Shown here: positions 34,281 through 44,582 of the stretch, piece after piece
How positions within the stretch are numbered: position 1 is the first letter of the stretch
Layout: the number at the start of each line of letters is the position of its first letter
Translations under genes and position numbers: made by a program
The notes under the pieces: generated by a model
Seen by the model: the letters and a program-made list of their open reading frames with translations, nothing else
What the model was told of the DNA's origin: nothing
Database searches by the model: none
Assembly: GCA_025677815.1 (NCBI GenBank)
Contig: JAIXMP010000011.1
Coordinates: 1,178,001 to 1,242,000, forward strand
Length of the DNA: 64,000 bases
Source: Phascolomyces articulosus
Lineage: Eukaryota; Mucoromycota; Mucoromycetes; Mucorales; Lichtheimiaceae
Reading direction: 5' to 3'

Positions 34281-36700
34281 GGTCTCTTATTTTGATTACA
34301 GATTTTTCAAGTCAGTCAAAACGGGCCATATTAGTGGAATAACTTAAATTATGCAAAAATATTTACTTACAAATTTAGTAGATAGATGGATAGATAGATA
34401 GCAAATAGGAATTATAGATAAAAAATGTGCCAATAATAGAAGATGATAAAGGATTAGAAGTAGAATGATCAATATGAAGGAATGTATAGATGATCTATTT
34501 CTAACGAAGTGTTATTTATTGGAATGATAATTCTTATTCAAAAGATAATGACGGGGGAAGGTGGTTTTATTTTTTTAAAAAAATGATTTAGGCTTATTTA
34601 TATACGCGTCGCCCTTGGTTTTCCTCAAAGAAACTTTTGGTATGACAAACTGGCTAAGCAGAGGAAAGTTCTATACTTAGCCACAGAGTCTTTTTTATAT
34701 ATGTGTGTCGCGCCTCCAGGGATGATGTAACACAGTGTATTGCAAAATGGAGATTAATATTGCTCTTGGTAAAGATTTATTTTATTCATTTGGCCTTCGC
34801 TATTATTCTACAGGTGTTTCCTATTACTTACACAATAGCAAATTCAATATTTAATACTAGGGCTATAGAATAATAGGTTATGCGACGACTTACTATATAT
34901 ATATTGAATAACGGATTTATTTTAGTTATAATTCATATCTATTCGATCGAATGATTACACACTTTTCCATGTGCAAAGTGTGCTATATGTAATATCTAAA
35001 TAGATCAAAGAAATTTATGCTTTGCCCAAGAGTACCACTCGAAAGAGCAGAAAGGCACAACAATTGCAATTATATGAATGGAATCAAAGCACTAAAGAAA
35101 AAAAGGTTATTATTCAACTTTGCTGTTATCGTCTGTGTCTATTCTGGATCGAATTCTTTAAATCTTTATGAAGCTTTTTAAATAAGGCAAATAGCCAAGA
35201 AAAATAGTTCCCGCCTTTTATAATATTAAAAACAAACATCATGACAAGGAATATCCAAATCCGAACAAACGGAAGCTCTCGACGGCGCTCTTGGGTGGAG
35301 TTAAAACTTATTTTGGATATGGTGGAGATTCTATCGCACAAAAAAAACGCCGTAATGGTGTCATCGTGTTTAAAAATAATATGCAAAATAGCCATTAATA
35401 GACATAATGTCATATCATCATAGCGAGTTTATTGCTTCATTTCACAAGAAAACGATAAAGCCAAGAATTGACGTATCTTGTTTGTTGATCCTCTTGAATA
35501 AAAAAGAGAATATTTGAGGAAAAACTACTTTTTATCGTGATAACCTTTCGAGGTTTTTTTATATTATTTTTATTAAGGATTAACATTGAATAGAATTTAA
35601 TGGGTAATTTCCCATATAACTTGTATATATACTGATAAACAATGAGACTTTAAGATCTATATTAATTTAATGTGAGAATACTCATTTAATGCGTTTGTAT
35701 ATAACCGGGGATCTTGAATATATACGTAGTAAAAGTAGGAAGTAGACCATTTACTTTTGACAACAGTGATCTTAGCTCTCGCACCAGTGATTGGTGTTTG
35801 TAATGAAAGATTAATTAATAATTATATTTTTTGGGTAATTGGTGGCCAAGTAGTTACCTGGAATAATATATATTATCACTCTATAACCACAACCTAACGC
35901 TTGTTCATAGCGCCGTTAATTAATCCATAAATAATAAGATAACTGACATGAATAGTAGATCTGTATATAGAATAATTGTTTTATTCCTTTTATACCAACG
36001 TATTCCTTCCATATCCATATATTCTTTGAAATCCATATAATAAATTAGTCGCTGTTGACACGGGAAAAGTTTAAGCTGGCTTGGCTGGGGTACACAATCT
36101 TACTGCAACCTATAAGTGGTAGTAGTTTGGTATAAGTGAACCTTTTGGTTATAGTTAGTGCGTTTGAATAATGAATTAAAGAGTGCCGTATCATTACAAT
36201 TTTATATGTAATAGCGCAGGATCATAGTAGCCACTATATCTTTCTTTTGGATTTGTCATAGTTTCAGTTCGTCCAATTTCTGTGTTTTTCTATGGAACTG
36301 GATAAAATAACAATTGTTACAATATTTTTTACCAGAAAAAAAAGCTATTTCACCATTGTTGAGAAAATTCTTCGAAAATAATGATTAATTTGAAACAGTT
36401 CCATTTATTTTCCCAACAATAATAAATATTTACATCCTAAAAATTGCAATTGTTTATGTACTTTGATAAATAAAATAAATAATAATCTTTTTCATTTGCG
36501 AATATCTTCACATTAATTTTGATAGACTATTGTTGGATGTGTACTTCTTGGATAAAAGGGACCTTCTATCTTCTTCCTTTCCTCCGGCGAAGACCGAAAA
36601 TGCGGAGATGGGTTCAAGTTATATTAACCGTGCGAAAACCAGTGGAGGTTAGAAAATATCTTTTTTTTTCTTCCATTTATTAAAAAAAAAAAAAATAAAT
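34281..36700. other. Intergenic between divergent HET1 and EamA1
   Basis: 2.4 kb, AT-rich, holding the HET1 and EamA1 promoters. Within it, 35019-35172 (ALPKSTTRKSRKAQQLQLYE...) and 35243-35398 (KEYPNPNKRKLSTALLGGVK...) are plus-strand frames with protein-like composition (see findings). The first has no usable start and the second ends at a stop; I treat them as an unidentified relic. Confidence 0.45.
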
Positions 36701-37956
36701 ATGCCTCGAGAAGAAGTAATAGACGTAAGAGAAGACGAACGCACCCCTCTTTTACAAACTCAATCACACCAAACCGCTGAACGTAATGCGAAATCAGAAG
36801 CCCTTGGTCTTACTCTCATGGTGCTTTCCGCATTGGCATTTTCTACAATGTCGCTTTTAGTTAGTTTAAGTGGTCGTGCATTCCCCTCATTCGAAATTGT
36901 TTTGGCAAGATCGATCGTTCAAGCAGGTCTTGGTTTTATTGGTAGTTTATGGCTTGGTATCAATCCATTTGGTCGAAAAGGTGTTAGAAAATGGCTTTCG
37001 ATCCGTGGTACTTTTGGTTCCATTGGATTATCCTTGTTCTTTTATAGTATCACACAATTACCATTAGCAGATGCCACAGGTATATTTTTTCTACTTTTTT
37101 TTTCCTTACATATGTATTTTTTTTGGAAGCAGTAGATTGGATGAATGGATTGATCAAAGAGGTATCTACCAATGGTTAAATCATACAATGCTTATATATC
37201 CTTCTTGTTTTTTTTCCCAATAGTGATCTTTTTCTTAAACCCAACATTTACAGCTATTCTTGCTGCGCTTCTTCTTGGTGAACCTTTTGGATGGTTCGAA
37301 GGAATTTGTTCCGCTCTTTGTATGCTTGGTGCTGCATTGGTTTCCAAGCCCGAATTTTTATTTGGTAACAATGGTGATGACGATTTACCGTCTGATAGTA
37401 CTACCGCAGGACGTATGTTTGCCGTCTTTTGTGCTTTAATTGGTGCTGTCATGGCTGCTTTGGCTTATGTTACTGTTCGCAAGATTGGTAAAGGTGCTCA
37501 TTTCTTGGTACATACTGTTTACTTCGGTTTAATATCCTCTATTCTCGCTGTTCCTGCTTTAATGTTCTTCCAAGAATTTGTTTGGCCCCAAGGATGGTAT
37601 GAATATACCATGCTTTTTATGACTGGTGTTACAGCATTTATTGGTCAATGTTTGTTAAATAAGGGGTAAGTTTCTATTCTTGTTTATTGGTTATATGATG
37701 AATGAATGTATGTAAATATACCCAATATAATACTAACATACACATATATTCTATTAGACTTCAACTTGTTGCTGCTGGACCAGGAACCTTGATGAGAATG
37801 AATGATGTGGTCTTTGCTTTCCTCTTTGGCATTTTTGTTCTTCATGAATACCCAGATATCTTTAGTCTTGCTGGTGCTACCATCATTGTTACCATGACAA
37901 CAGCTATTGGTTTACGTAAATGGTATAACGCCAAATCCGCATCATCTCGAAGATAA
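36701..37956 (+). CDS. EamA/DMT-superfamily transporter 1 (SLC35G-like)
   Basis: Three exons: 36701-37080, then from about 37223 (after TTCCCAATAG) to the GG-GTAAGT donor near 37666, then about 37759-37956. Joined protein starts MPREEVIDVREDERTPLLQT and has about ten hydrophobic helices in two EamA repeats: first SEALGLTLMVLSALAFS to YSITQLPLADAT, second AVFCALIGAVMAALAYVTVR to the end. The closing repeat keeps FAFLFGIFVLHEYPDIFSL before the last helix. DMT transporters of this group move nucleotide-sugars, acyl-glycerols or metabolites; the substrate cannot be told. The acidic ERTPLL near the N-terminus resembles an acidic dileucine sorting signal for vacuole or Golgi. It lies 2.4 kb from the divergent HET1 gene and has a diverged paralogue at 49835-51139. 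Confidence 0.87.
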
Positions 37957-38257
37957 AAAGATCAACATGAAACGCGGCGTAAAATTTGTTGTACAACAAA
38001 CAGCATGTCATTTAATGTCATTATTCCAATATATTGTGTATAGATTAATTTAATAGCGAAAAAAGTAAAGAACTCATTTATATATCACCATACAATTTAT
38101 AAACCGTATTTTTTTTTATATAAATAAACATGCAAATAGATGTATTTCATTTTTTCATCTTTTACTTCTTTTACTTATTTTCTTTCAATTTACTTTTTTT
38201 TTTACCCATCGTTGTTATTTGATCATAAATACCACACTTCAATATATTACCATTATC
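37957..38257. other. Short intergenic: EamA1 3' region and protease promoter
   Basis: 301 bases between two plus-strand genes. It ends in a T/C-rich tract (38140-38215) of the type seen before other starts here. No gene. Confidence 0.6.
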
Positions 38258-39799
38258 ATGCTACTTGATCATTGTTGCTTTTTAACGATTGTATTTTTTA
38301 TGTGCTCAACATTAGCACTTCCTACTGCCCCTTCATTAAAAGTCAAGAAACCCATTGTGATTCCAGCGCATCGTATGAGACAAAGTTCGATCCGACTTGA
38401 CCTTGAAAGACAAAAAAAATCAAGATTGCATCATCCAGGAGCTCTTGAACTCGATGTTTCTGGTGTGGGCGGTGCATTAGCTATCGAATTAAACATTGGA
38501 ACGCCATGTCAACCTTTTTTACTTTTATTTGATACTGGAAGCTCAGATACTTGGATACCTGGTCAAAATTGTAGTAAAAACGATGGATGTCTATCAGGAA
38601 GAGGTAAAATTTCATGACATGAATCGAATTTCCGTCAGGGGCTGGCAATTTAAAATATTTTTTTATTCTCTATATGGCTAATTAACTGGGTTTTTTGTAT
38701 CTTCTTTTTCTCTGCATACTAATTATTTAATGCCACACAAATATCTGGTAACACCAATTACTGTTACTACTTAGTATACCGACCAGATCGATCCAAAACA
38801 TTTGCTACCGTTCCAAAGGATGTTCAATTATTTAATGCTACTTATGGATCAGGTGCAGCCATCGGAACTTATTTCACCGACACTATCAATTTCAATGGAA
38901 CACAACTGAAAAATCAAACTTTGGCAAGTGTTCATAAATCAAGTGGTTCCCTTGCACTCCAATCGACGGATGAGAATGATAATCAACAACAAATTATGGA
39001 TGGTGTTTTTGGTGCTGGATTCCCTGACTTGACAGTAATGGCGCACAACAATGAAGATGAACGTCATCCATCTTATAATCCAATCTTACAGTCTCTTTAT
39101 GAAGCGGGTCTTTTACCATCACCGGTTTTTTCAATTTATTTGAATGAAAATAACGACAGCAAAGACCCAGGTGATATCACAACAGGTGGATCATTGGTAC
39201 TTGGTGGAATACATGATTTGATCGATGAAAAGCAACTTCGTTACACAAAGGTGGTTCAAGACGAGCAATATAAAAAATATATGCATTGGACTGCTATGAT
39301 AACTAGCATTCGTCTTGATCATCATCAACAACAACAAAAAAGCAACAGCACAAAGCAAAAGAACTTCCTTTCAAAACCAACAGTATTTACATTTGATACT
39401 GGAACTACAATGACCTTATTACCAAAAGAGATGGCAGCACCTTTGATTCGATCCATCTGGCCTCACGCTCAAGTAGATGGTAGTGATGAAACGAGTGGTG
39501 CGAGCTATTTTAAGATTCCCAATTGTTCTAAGAATATTCCATCAGGCAATCTTACACTAGAACTACCTTCGGATGGGTCCTCATTAGAACCATCGTTTAC
39601 ATTGTCAGTACCATTTTCAAATTTGCTGGAGCCAATGAATGACGGAGGAATAAGTGGCCAAGAAAGTGATATATGTCAAGTATTGATTGCGTCTTGGGAT
39701 GTGCCTATTATTGGTAATATGTTCATGGCAAATTTTATAACGACGTTCGATTTTGGAGACGTGAAGAGGATGGGATTTGCACCAATTCCTTCCCATTAG
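38258..39799 (+). CDS. Secreted pepsin-like aspartic protease (A1 family)
   Basis: Two exons, 38258-38604 and 38775-39799, joined in phase (SGR to VYRPDRSKTF). The start at 38258 is preferred over an upstream ATG at 38219 because it gives a clean signal peptide, MLLDHCCFLTIVFFMCSTLA. A basic propeptide (RLDLERQKKSRLHH) follows. Both catalytic motifs are present: LFDTGSSDTW and FTFDTGTTMTLLP, with the flap-type YGSG in FNATYGSGAAIGTYF. Mature-region cysteines (CSKNDGC) are at the exon 1 end. N-glycosylation sites such as NGT and NQT occur. No GPI-anchor signal is seen at the end (GFAPIPSH), so secretion or vacuolar location is likely. Family members are abundant in Mucorales (rhizopuspepsin-like), though this one is a divergent member. 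Confidence 0.88.
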
Positions 39800-40802
39800 A
39801 ATATCATACCTATATATCTTTACATATTATAGAATTTGCTCTTTCTATTTGTAGTTTTCCATTACTTCTTTATATTGTACATTACACATTATTCGCAGGT
39901 CGATGATGATTTACAACTTAACATGTAAAAAAAAATTCACAAATGTTCATAAACCTGTTGTACTTAAAATATGTTGTATTATTATATTATGAGCTCTATA
40001 ATTGTATGACCATTGGGACTATAGTTTCTGAATTGATTGAAGGAAGAAAGCAAAAGTTGATTTCACCTAAAAAGAGTCAATCATTGTAAAAAAAAAAATT
40101 CCGGGATTTCCACCAAAAAACCTGAGGAGAAAAAATTTGAATTATGATTTTTATTTTATTTTGCGTCTCTTCATACTGAAGTTCCATACTCTTCTTTTTA
40201 GAGAAATTCATGCCACTTCTTTATAGATATTTATCATATAAACTTAATGTGTTTTATTAAATTATACGTATAGTTCTCAGAACAATAAAAAGAAATTATA
40301 AGTCTCAATATATGCCATTAACATATACATGTAATTCATATTTTAACTACTTTTGCACTTATTAACAGATATAACTGAAGAACATACTTTGTCAAGAGTT
40401 GGTCTTTCCACACACACATGAGCATAAGCTTTTAACTATATTCCTCAGGGAGAAAAACCCAAATTCCAGTTTTTTTGATTCTTTCATCTGAATTCTGGTT
40501 TTTTCCGAGCAAATTCCCGGAAATCTTTCTTTACCGTGGTATAAGCTATTATTGTGTTGTGTTTGTTGCAGCTGTTGCGTTGGTGATGTAGGGGTATATT
40601 TTATGCATATAAAGGCAGTTATCCGTAACACCTGATTACTATTTATCCTCATTGTCCGATATGTATGTTGAAATTCAACTTCCTTCTAGTGCACTTGACC
40701 TGCTGAGGGTTCAATGATGAAATGGTTGACTTTTTTATCTAGTAAATTGAAAAAAAAATATCAATTTTAGTGTTCTGAGTTACACAATTTGAAGTATTTC
40801 AC
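39800..40802. other. Intergenic with duplicated non-coding segment and inverted repeat
   Basis: 1 kb after the protease. It carries segment R1 (39925-40055), similar to a second copy at 47495-47610, and an imperfect inverted repeat at about 40098-40123 and 40500-40530. No gene. Confidence 0.5.
39925..40055 (+). repeat. Duplicated non-coding segment R1 (partner at 47495-47610)
   Basis: Same-strand similarity to 47495-47610, including GTAAAAAAAAA, ATGTTCATAAACCTGT against ATGTTTATAAATCTGT, ATTATGAG[C/T]TCTAT and AATTGATTGAAGGAAGA. An insertion of about 20 bp in R1 is the main gap. Directly seen by eye; a proper alignment is needed for identity. Confidence 0.55.
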
Positions 40803-42214
40803 TCATTGGCTAAATACATACGCGAGTGCTGTCCAGCCTGATGGGGGTACCATAACTTGGCAATGCCATGGGTGCTCTTGAAGCATTTGGAGATCAGATG
40901 CCTTCCATGCTTCTTATAGCAGAATCATGTACAATATTCCAGTAAAGACTAACATGTAATTTTCTAATCAATAGGGCAATTAAAAAAAACATTCTTAACC
41001 TCTAAATATTTATTACCTTAATCATTTCCATCGAAGTAAATATCGCATTCATGACACCCGAAGTTATAATGATCATGGGGTATATAAAATTGGATGATCT
41101 CCGCCATACTATATATTGCAGTAAACTTCAAATTCATGATGAACACGCAACATCGTGATCCTATCGCACGCAATCACGAAAAATGTTAATATGGATGAAC
41201 AATTCCCAATGACCTCCACTCCAGAAAACTATCTTACCTTCGGTAACCACATCTGTCAATACAAGATCGTCAGGAGCACCTGCTTTAATTGCGTCATATA
41301 AACAGTCCTTCATAGCGCGTCCAATTTTAATCAAATCATTGGACCGTGAAACAGATTTTGGAAATTTGCATTCAAACAAAAACACAACCTTGCTTTTATC
41401 CCGTTGTTTGTAAGAACAGAAAAGTCGGCCTTTGACTTCCATATCCAATCGTTGTTTACGTTTTCGAGATGGTAGAATAACCCCATTCGCACTATAGGTT
41501 TTCATGTTTGTCCGAAGCAGTGAGTACAATTTGTCAACAGGTTTGTTAGCTCATTTCCATACCATCAACGCCATCACTACCCCGCCACTACTCTAATAAT
41601 ACTTTACCTTTCTCTCTTTGTAATGTTTGTAGTGGGTATAGCGAGGATGATAGATTGGATTGCAAACAAATTTTGCAATCCTATTTACAAAACTTTTGCA
41701 GCGGCCGGGATTGTAAAGTAGAATGGTAAATTTGATGGGCTGTAAATTTGCAATTCCAACAACGGCTCATGCAAAATTGTTTTTTTCCGGCTCCACTTAA
41801 TTTTTACTTACAATCCAAGCTGCAATCCACCACCGTACACACTCTTAGGTAGGAATGTTTTTAAAATATGTGACAAAACATCCTGAACAATTGTGTCTTC
41901 GTTGATACTTTCAATGGAATTTGTGTTTGAATTTGATTTTAATCTATAAAATACATCAAAGCAACCATTTAGATATGCATACTTTACATGAAATAACATA
42001 AAAGTTAGAATTACTAAATATCACTATACACTTACAATTATTTGATATGCTTTGGCCCATTTCGAATTCACCTTTTTTTTTTTGTATTCAAGAAACACAC
42101 TTGTGCCTTTTTCAAAGCTTTGGTGGATCCCAGCGTTCACCTTTGAGCACCATAATAAATCAGTATCATCCATTTCTTGGTTGTTGTATAGAGATTTGGC
42201 GCTGTCGACAACAT
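40803..42214 (-). pseudogene. Orphan-family gene (Mucorales-type), probably decayed
   Basis: Minus-strand exons that join in phase: 42036-42214 (LLWCSKVNAGIHQSFEKGTS...WAKAYQII), 41812-41981 (after an acceptor GTAAAG), 41238-41491 (ANGVILPSRKRKQRLD...KVVFLFECKFPKSVS) and 41018-41160 (CCVFIMNLKFTAIYSMAEII, then FYIPHDHYNFG). The pattern of a kinase-free, nuclease-free core with LFECKFPK-like and FYIP-D-FG elements matches an uncharacterised protein family that I recall as common in Mucorales genomes; I cannot name a function. After FYIPHDHYNFG the frame appears shifted: the alternative frame reads VMNAIFTSMEMIK up to a donor AAG-GTAATA, and a further exon may be 40803-40912 (LQMLQEHPWHCQVMVPP). 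No clear start codon upstream of 42214. The intron at 41492-41811 holds inverted GGATTGCA motifs. Confidence 0.5.
41656..41832. mobile_element. Possible MITE-like inverted-repeat insertion
   Basis: Inside an intron of the orphan-family gene there is a cluster of inverted GGATTGCA/TGCAATCC and GGATTGTAA/TTACAATCC motifs, the outermost facing each other as in terminal inverted repeats. The first pair forms a near-perfect hairpin (GGATTGCAAA, five bases, TTTGCAATCC). One outer end overlaps coding exon 41812-41981, so the apparent ends may be partly chance. Confidence 0.3.
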
Positions 42215-42433
42215 CTGAAAAATATATGGCGGGATGTGATGGCCAGCAACGACATTTTCACTGATAAAAAATATAAAACTCAATGCGCTATACAGTATTC
42301 ATAAAAAAGGTTAATAATAATGTCACATCCATTCCCATTCACCTAAATCAATACTGAATTGAAAGCAATCACAACCTGATATAAGGGTTGTTTGTTGTAT
42401 TCATATCTATTAATTAATTATTTCAATTTATAG

Positions 42434-42585
42434 ATAAACCCCCAAGCCGTGCCCGTAAGAAGAGAAATACTGTAATAGCTAACAGTAATGATGGATTGGA
42501 GCGAGGACAACCTTCAAGAGCACAACGTGGTAGTAGTGGACGAGGCAGAGGACAAGGTAAAGGCCGTGGACGTGATAGTAGTTAA
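42434..42585 (+). pseudogene. Orphan RG-rich 3' exon
   Basis: A plus-strand segment preceded by a good acceptor (TTTCAATTTATAG) and open to a stop at 42583-42585. It encodes PPSRARKKRNTVIANS, then a tail of GRGRGQGKGRGRDSS. RG/RGG tails are typical of RNA-binding and nucleolar proteins. No upstream exon on this strand could be found, so it is either the last exon of a gene with an unrecognised first part, or a relic left by rearrangement. Confidence 0.35.
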
Positions 42586-43544
42586 TTGCTATATAGTAAC
42601 ATAGGTATTTCACAAACGATGTAAGAAGATCTATAATTAGTAAATTTCTTTTATCACAAATTCCAAAATTGCTTGGTGCCAGTTATTTCTTTATATCAAC
42701 GATTACTTGTATGGGGTGTAAGCAAAAGATGTGTTTGCTTCCAGTTTGGATGTGATTCATTCATGTATATAGATCAAATAATGCTTTTTTTTGTTTCGTT
42801 TTTAGATACACGCAATTAGCTTATAAAGAAAATTATTTAATAAAACATTTCAATAAGTTTTGTCGTCAATCACTTGTTTAATATACATGTTGTTTCCTTT
42901 TATCATTTTCGATCCAACTTTTTGCTATTTATTTTATTATAAATAAATGTTTCTTCCAAGTGATACATGAAAAACTAGAAATAAAATGGTTTTTTTTAAC
43001 TTCGATCGTGATCGCGTTTAATCTAATGGTTAATCATTGGATCTCCATCAATGAACGGAACAGATCATGAAATTGTCCAGTTCTATCCAAAGAAAAAAAA
43101 ATAAGCTTTTATTCAACCCTAGCTATTTGAGGTTTTCTTTTTCTGAGAAACAATTACCCCTTTTTTTTCCATTTGGTACCACCAAATAAGGCTCACACTT
43201 CTTCGGAGTTGTCACCTGTCATTTTACATGAAACTTCTTTATGCAATAGCCTACTTGTTTAACAATTCTTTATCCTACTCTTTATACTATCCAGCACTTT
43301 TCAATAATAAATAAAACCTCGATAAAAAAGCAATAGGGCTAATCATAGGAAAAGCAACAAATAGCGGGGATTGAAAAACAATTACTCTCAAAAATTATAT
43401 ATATATAGGACAACTTTTTTTTTCTTCTCTTCTTTTTTCTTTTTTTCCTTATTGGAAAAACAATGTCGTTTTATAATGGCGTTTTTTTTTCAGTCCCACT
43501 TTTTTCGCTGTTGGGTTTTGTTTCATAGCCTTTTCTCAACTTTC

Positions 43545-43734
43545 GCTCTCTAGTGGTTAAAGAACAAAGACGCGGATGCCTAGCGCATTCATAGAATTGT
43601 AAGAGCAAAAAGCACTGGTTGGCCGGACCAATTGGGACCGCTGATCCTTAGCAATGGCGTGCTTTGGGGAGGTCGAGGATCGACACAACACCACTTCCAC
43701 GTAGTGATCCTTGGTAACATTACTTTTTTTTTTT
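43545..43734 (+). ncRNA. Candidate structured non-coding RNA ending in a T run
   Basis: An island of higher GC in very AT-rich DNA, ending in a run of eleven T (43724-43734), as for RNA polymerase III. Stems seen directly: AAAGCAC (43609-43615) with GTGCTTT (43659-43665), enclosing GGACCAATTGGGACC-type inner pairing, and GGATC (43677-43681) with GATCC (43706-43710). AGAGCA (43602-43607) just before the first stem fits the H-box pattern ANANNA, and an ACA trails the stem, so an H/ACA-like RNA is one possibility. It does not match U1-U6, 5S, SRP or RNase P sequences that I know. Neither strand nor class is certain. Confidence 0.3.
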
Positions 43735-43750
43735 AAAAAAAAAAGTAATG
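43718..43750. terminator. 33-bp palindrome CATTAC-T11-A10-GTAATG
   Basis: CATTAC (43718-43723), eleven T, ten A, GTAATG (43745-43750): an almost perfect palindrome that ends in a T run when read from either side. It could terminate transcripts from both directions, notably Pol III ones. Sequence is certain; function is inferred. Confidence 0.45.
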
Positions 43751-44582
43751 GCAAAGAGTGTTGTATTTTAATATATAGTTTATATAATAAATAAATAAGT
43801 ACTTGTTTTAAAATAATCGTGTTTTTTTATATATGTTGTTGGTCTTTTATTTTATAAAGTGCTGTATACAAATAAAAAAGTAAATAAATTACAGGATCTT
43901 AATGATCTGTTTTAAAAAAATAATGACCATTGCCTTTTAATTAATGGGGATAAATGTCATTCGTGTTTTGACGATTGATTCTACGTGTGAATCCGTTTAA
44001 TAAAATAAAGAATTAACGTGTCCACTTTTTCGTGTTTTTTTCCCAAAAATAATGCAACGACGAAATAGCACGTTAATTTTATTCGACTATATGTTCAAAA
44101 AAAATAAAGCGATGGGCCATTCTTTGATAATGGTGGTTGTAATAAAGAATCCAATCATGATCCTTTTTATTATTATTTCCAGATGTTGATTCAAAGTGTA
44201 AGTTTTTTTGCGTTTCTTTTTGAGTCATTACGCGGAAACCTTTTTTTTTAAGCAAGCATCTTCTATATACATTGGACAAACTTTATAAAGGCTGTGTGGG
44301 AGGGATGAAGAATTTATGGGGTATGCAGTTTGAAAAAGAGGATCAAGGGGTGAAAGTATGAAAATATTCCAATGACAAGATACTTTGCTGTAATTCCATC
44401 TTTATTGTATCAGCGACCAGAGCCAACCTCTTGTTTGTAACATGATTGTTAATTCCATTCTCAAAACAGGTACAGTTTCTATCTTACGTATTGCTAAAAG
44501 CGCATATATGTTTTTAAATAGCAATATATTTCCAATAACATTAGTGGAGTTTTTGTAAATATAGTCTTTTTTTATTATTTAA

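Larger units (their letters stand above)
42586..44582. other. Intergenic with candidate ncRNA
   Basis: 2 kb with no protein gene. The stretch 43540-43735 stands out as GC-richer and structured, followed by a T11/A10 palindrome (separate entries). The remainder is A/T-rich with no coding frame; an ORF at 44079-44279 has no support. Confidence 0.5.

Noticed and set aside
35126..35413. 95-residue minus-strand open frame
   Set aside because: It is antisense to the more protein-like plus-strand frame at 35243-35398 and has no motif.
43545..43610. tRNA-like TCTAGTGGTTAAAG (A-box-like) sequence
   Set aside because: No T-loop GTTCRANNC at tRNA distance and no cloverleaf; kept only as part of the ncRNA candidate.
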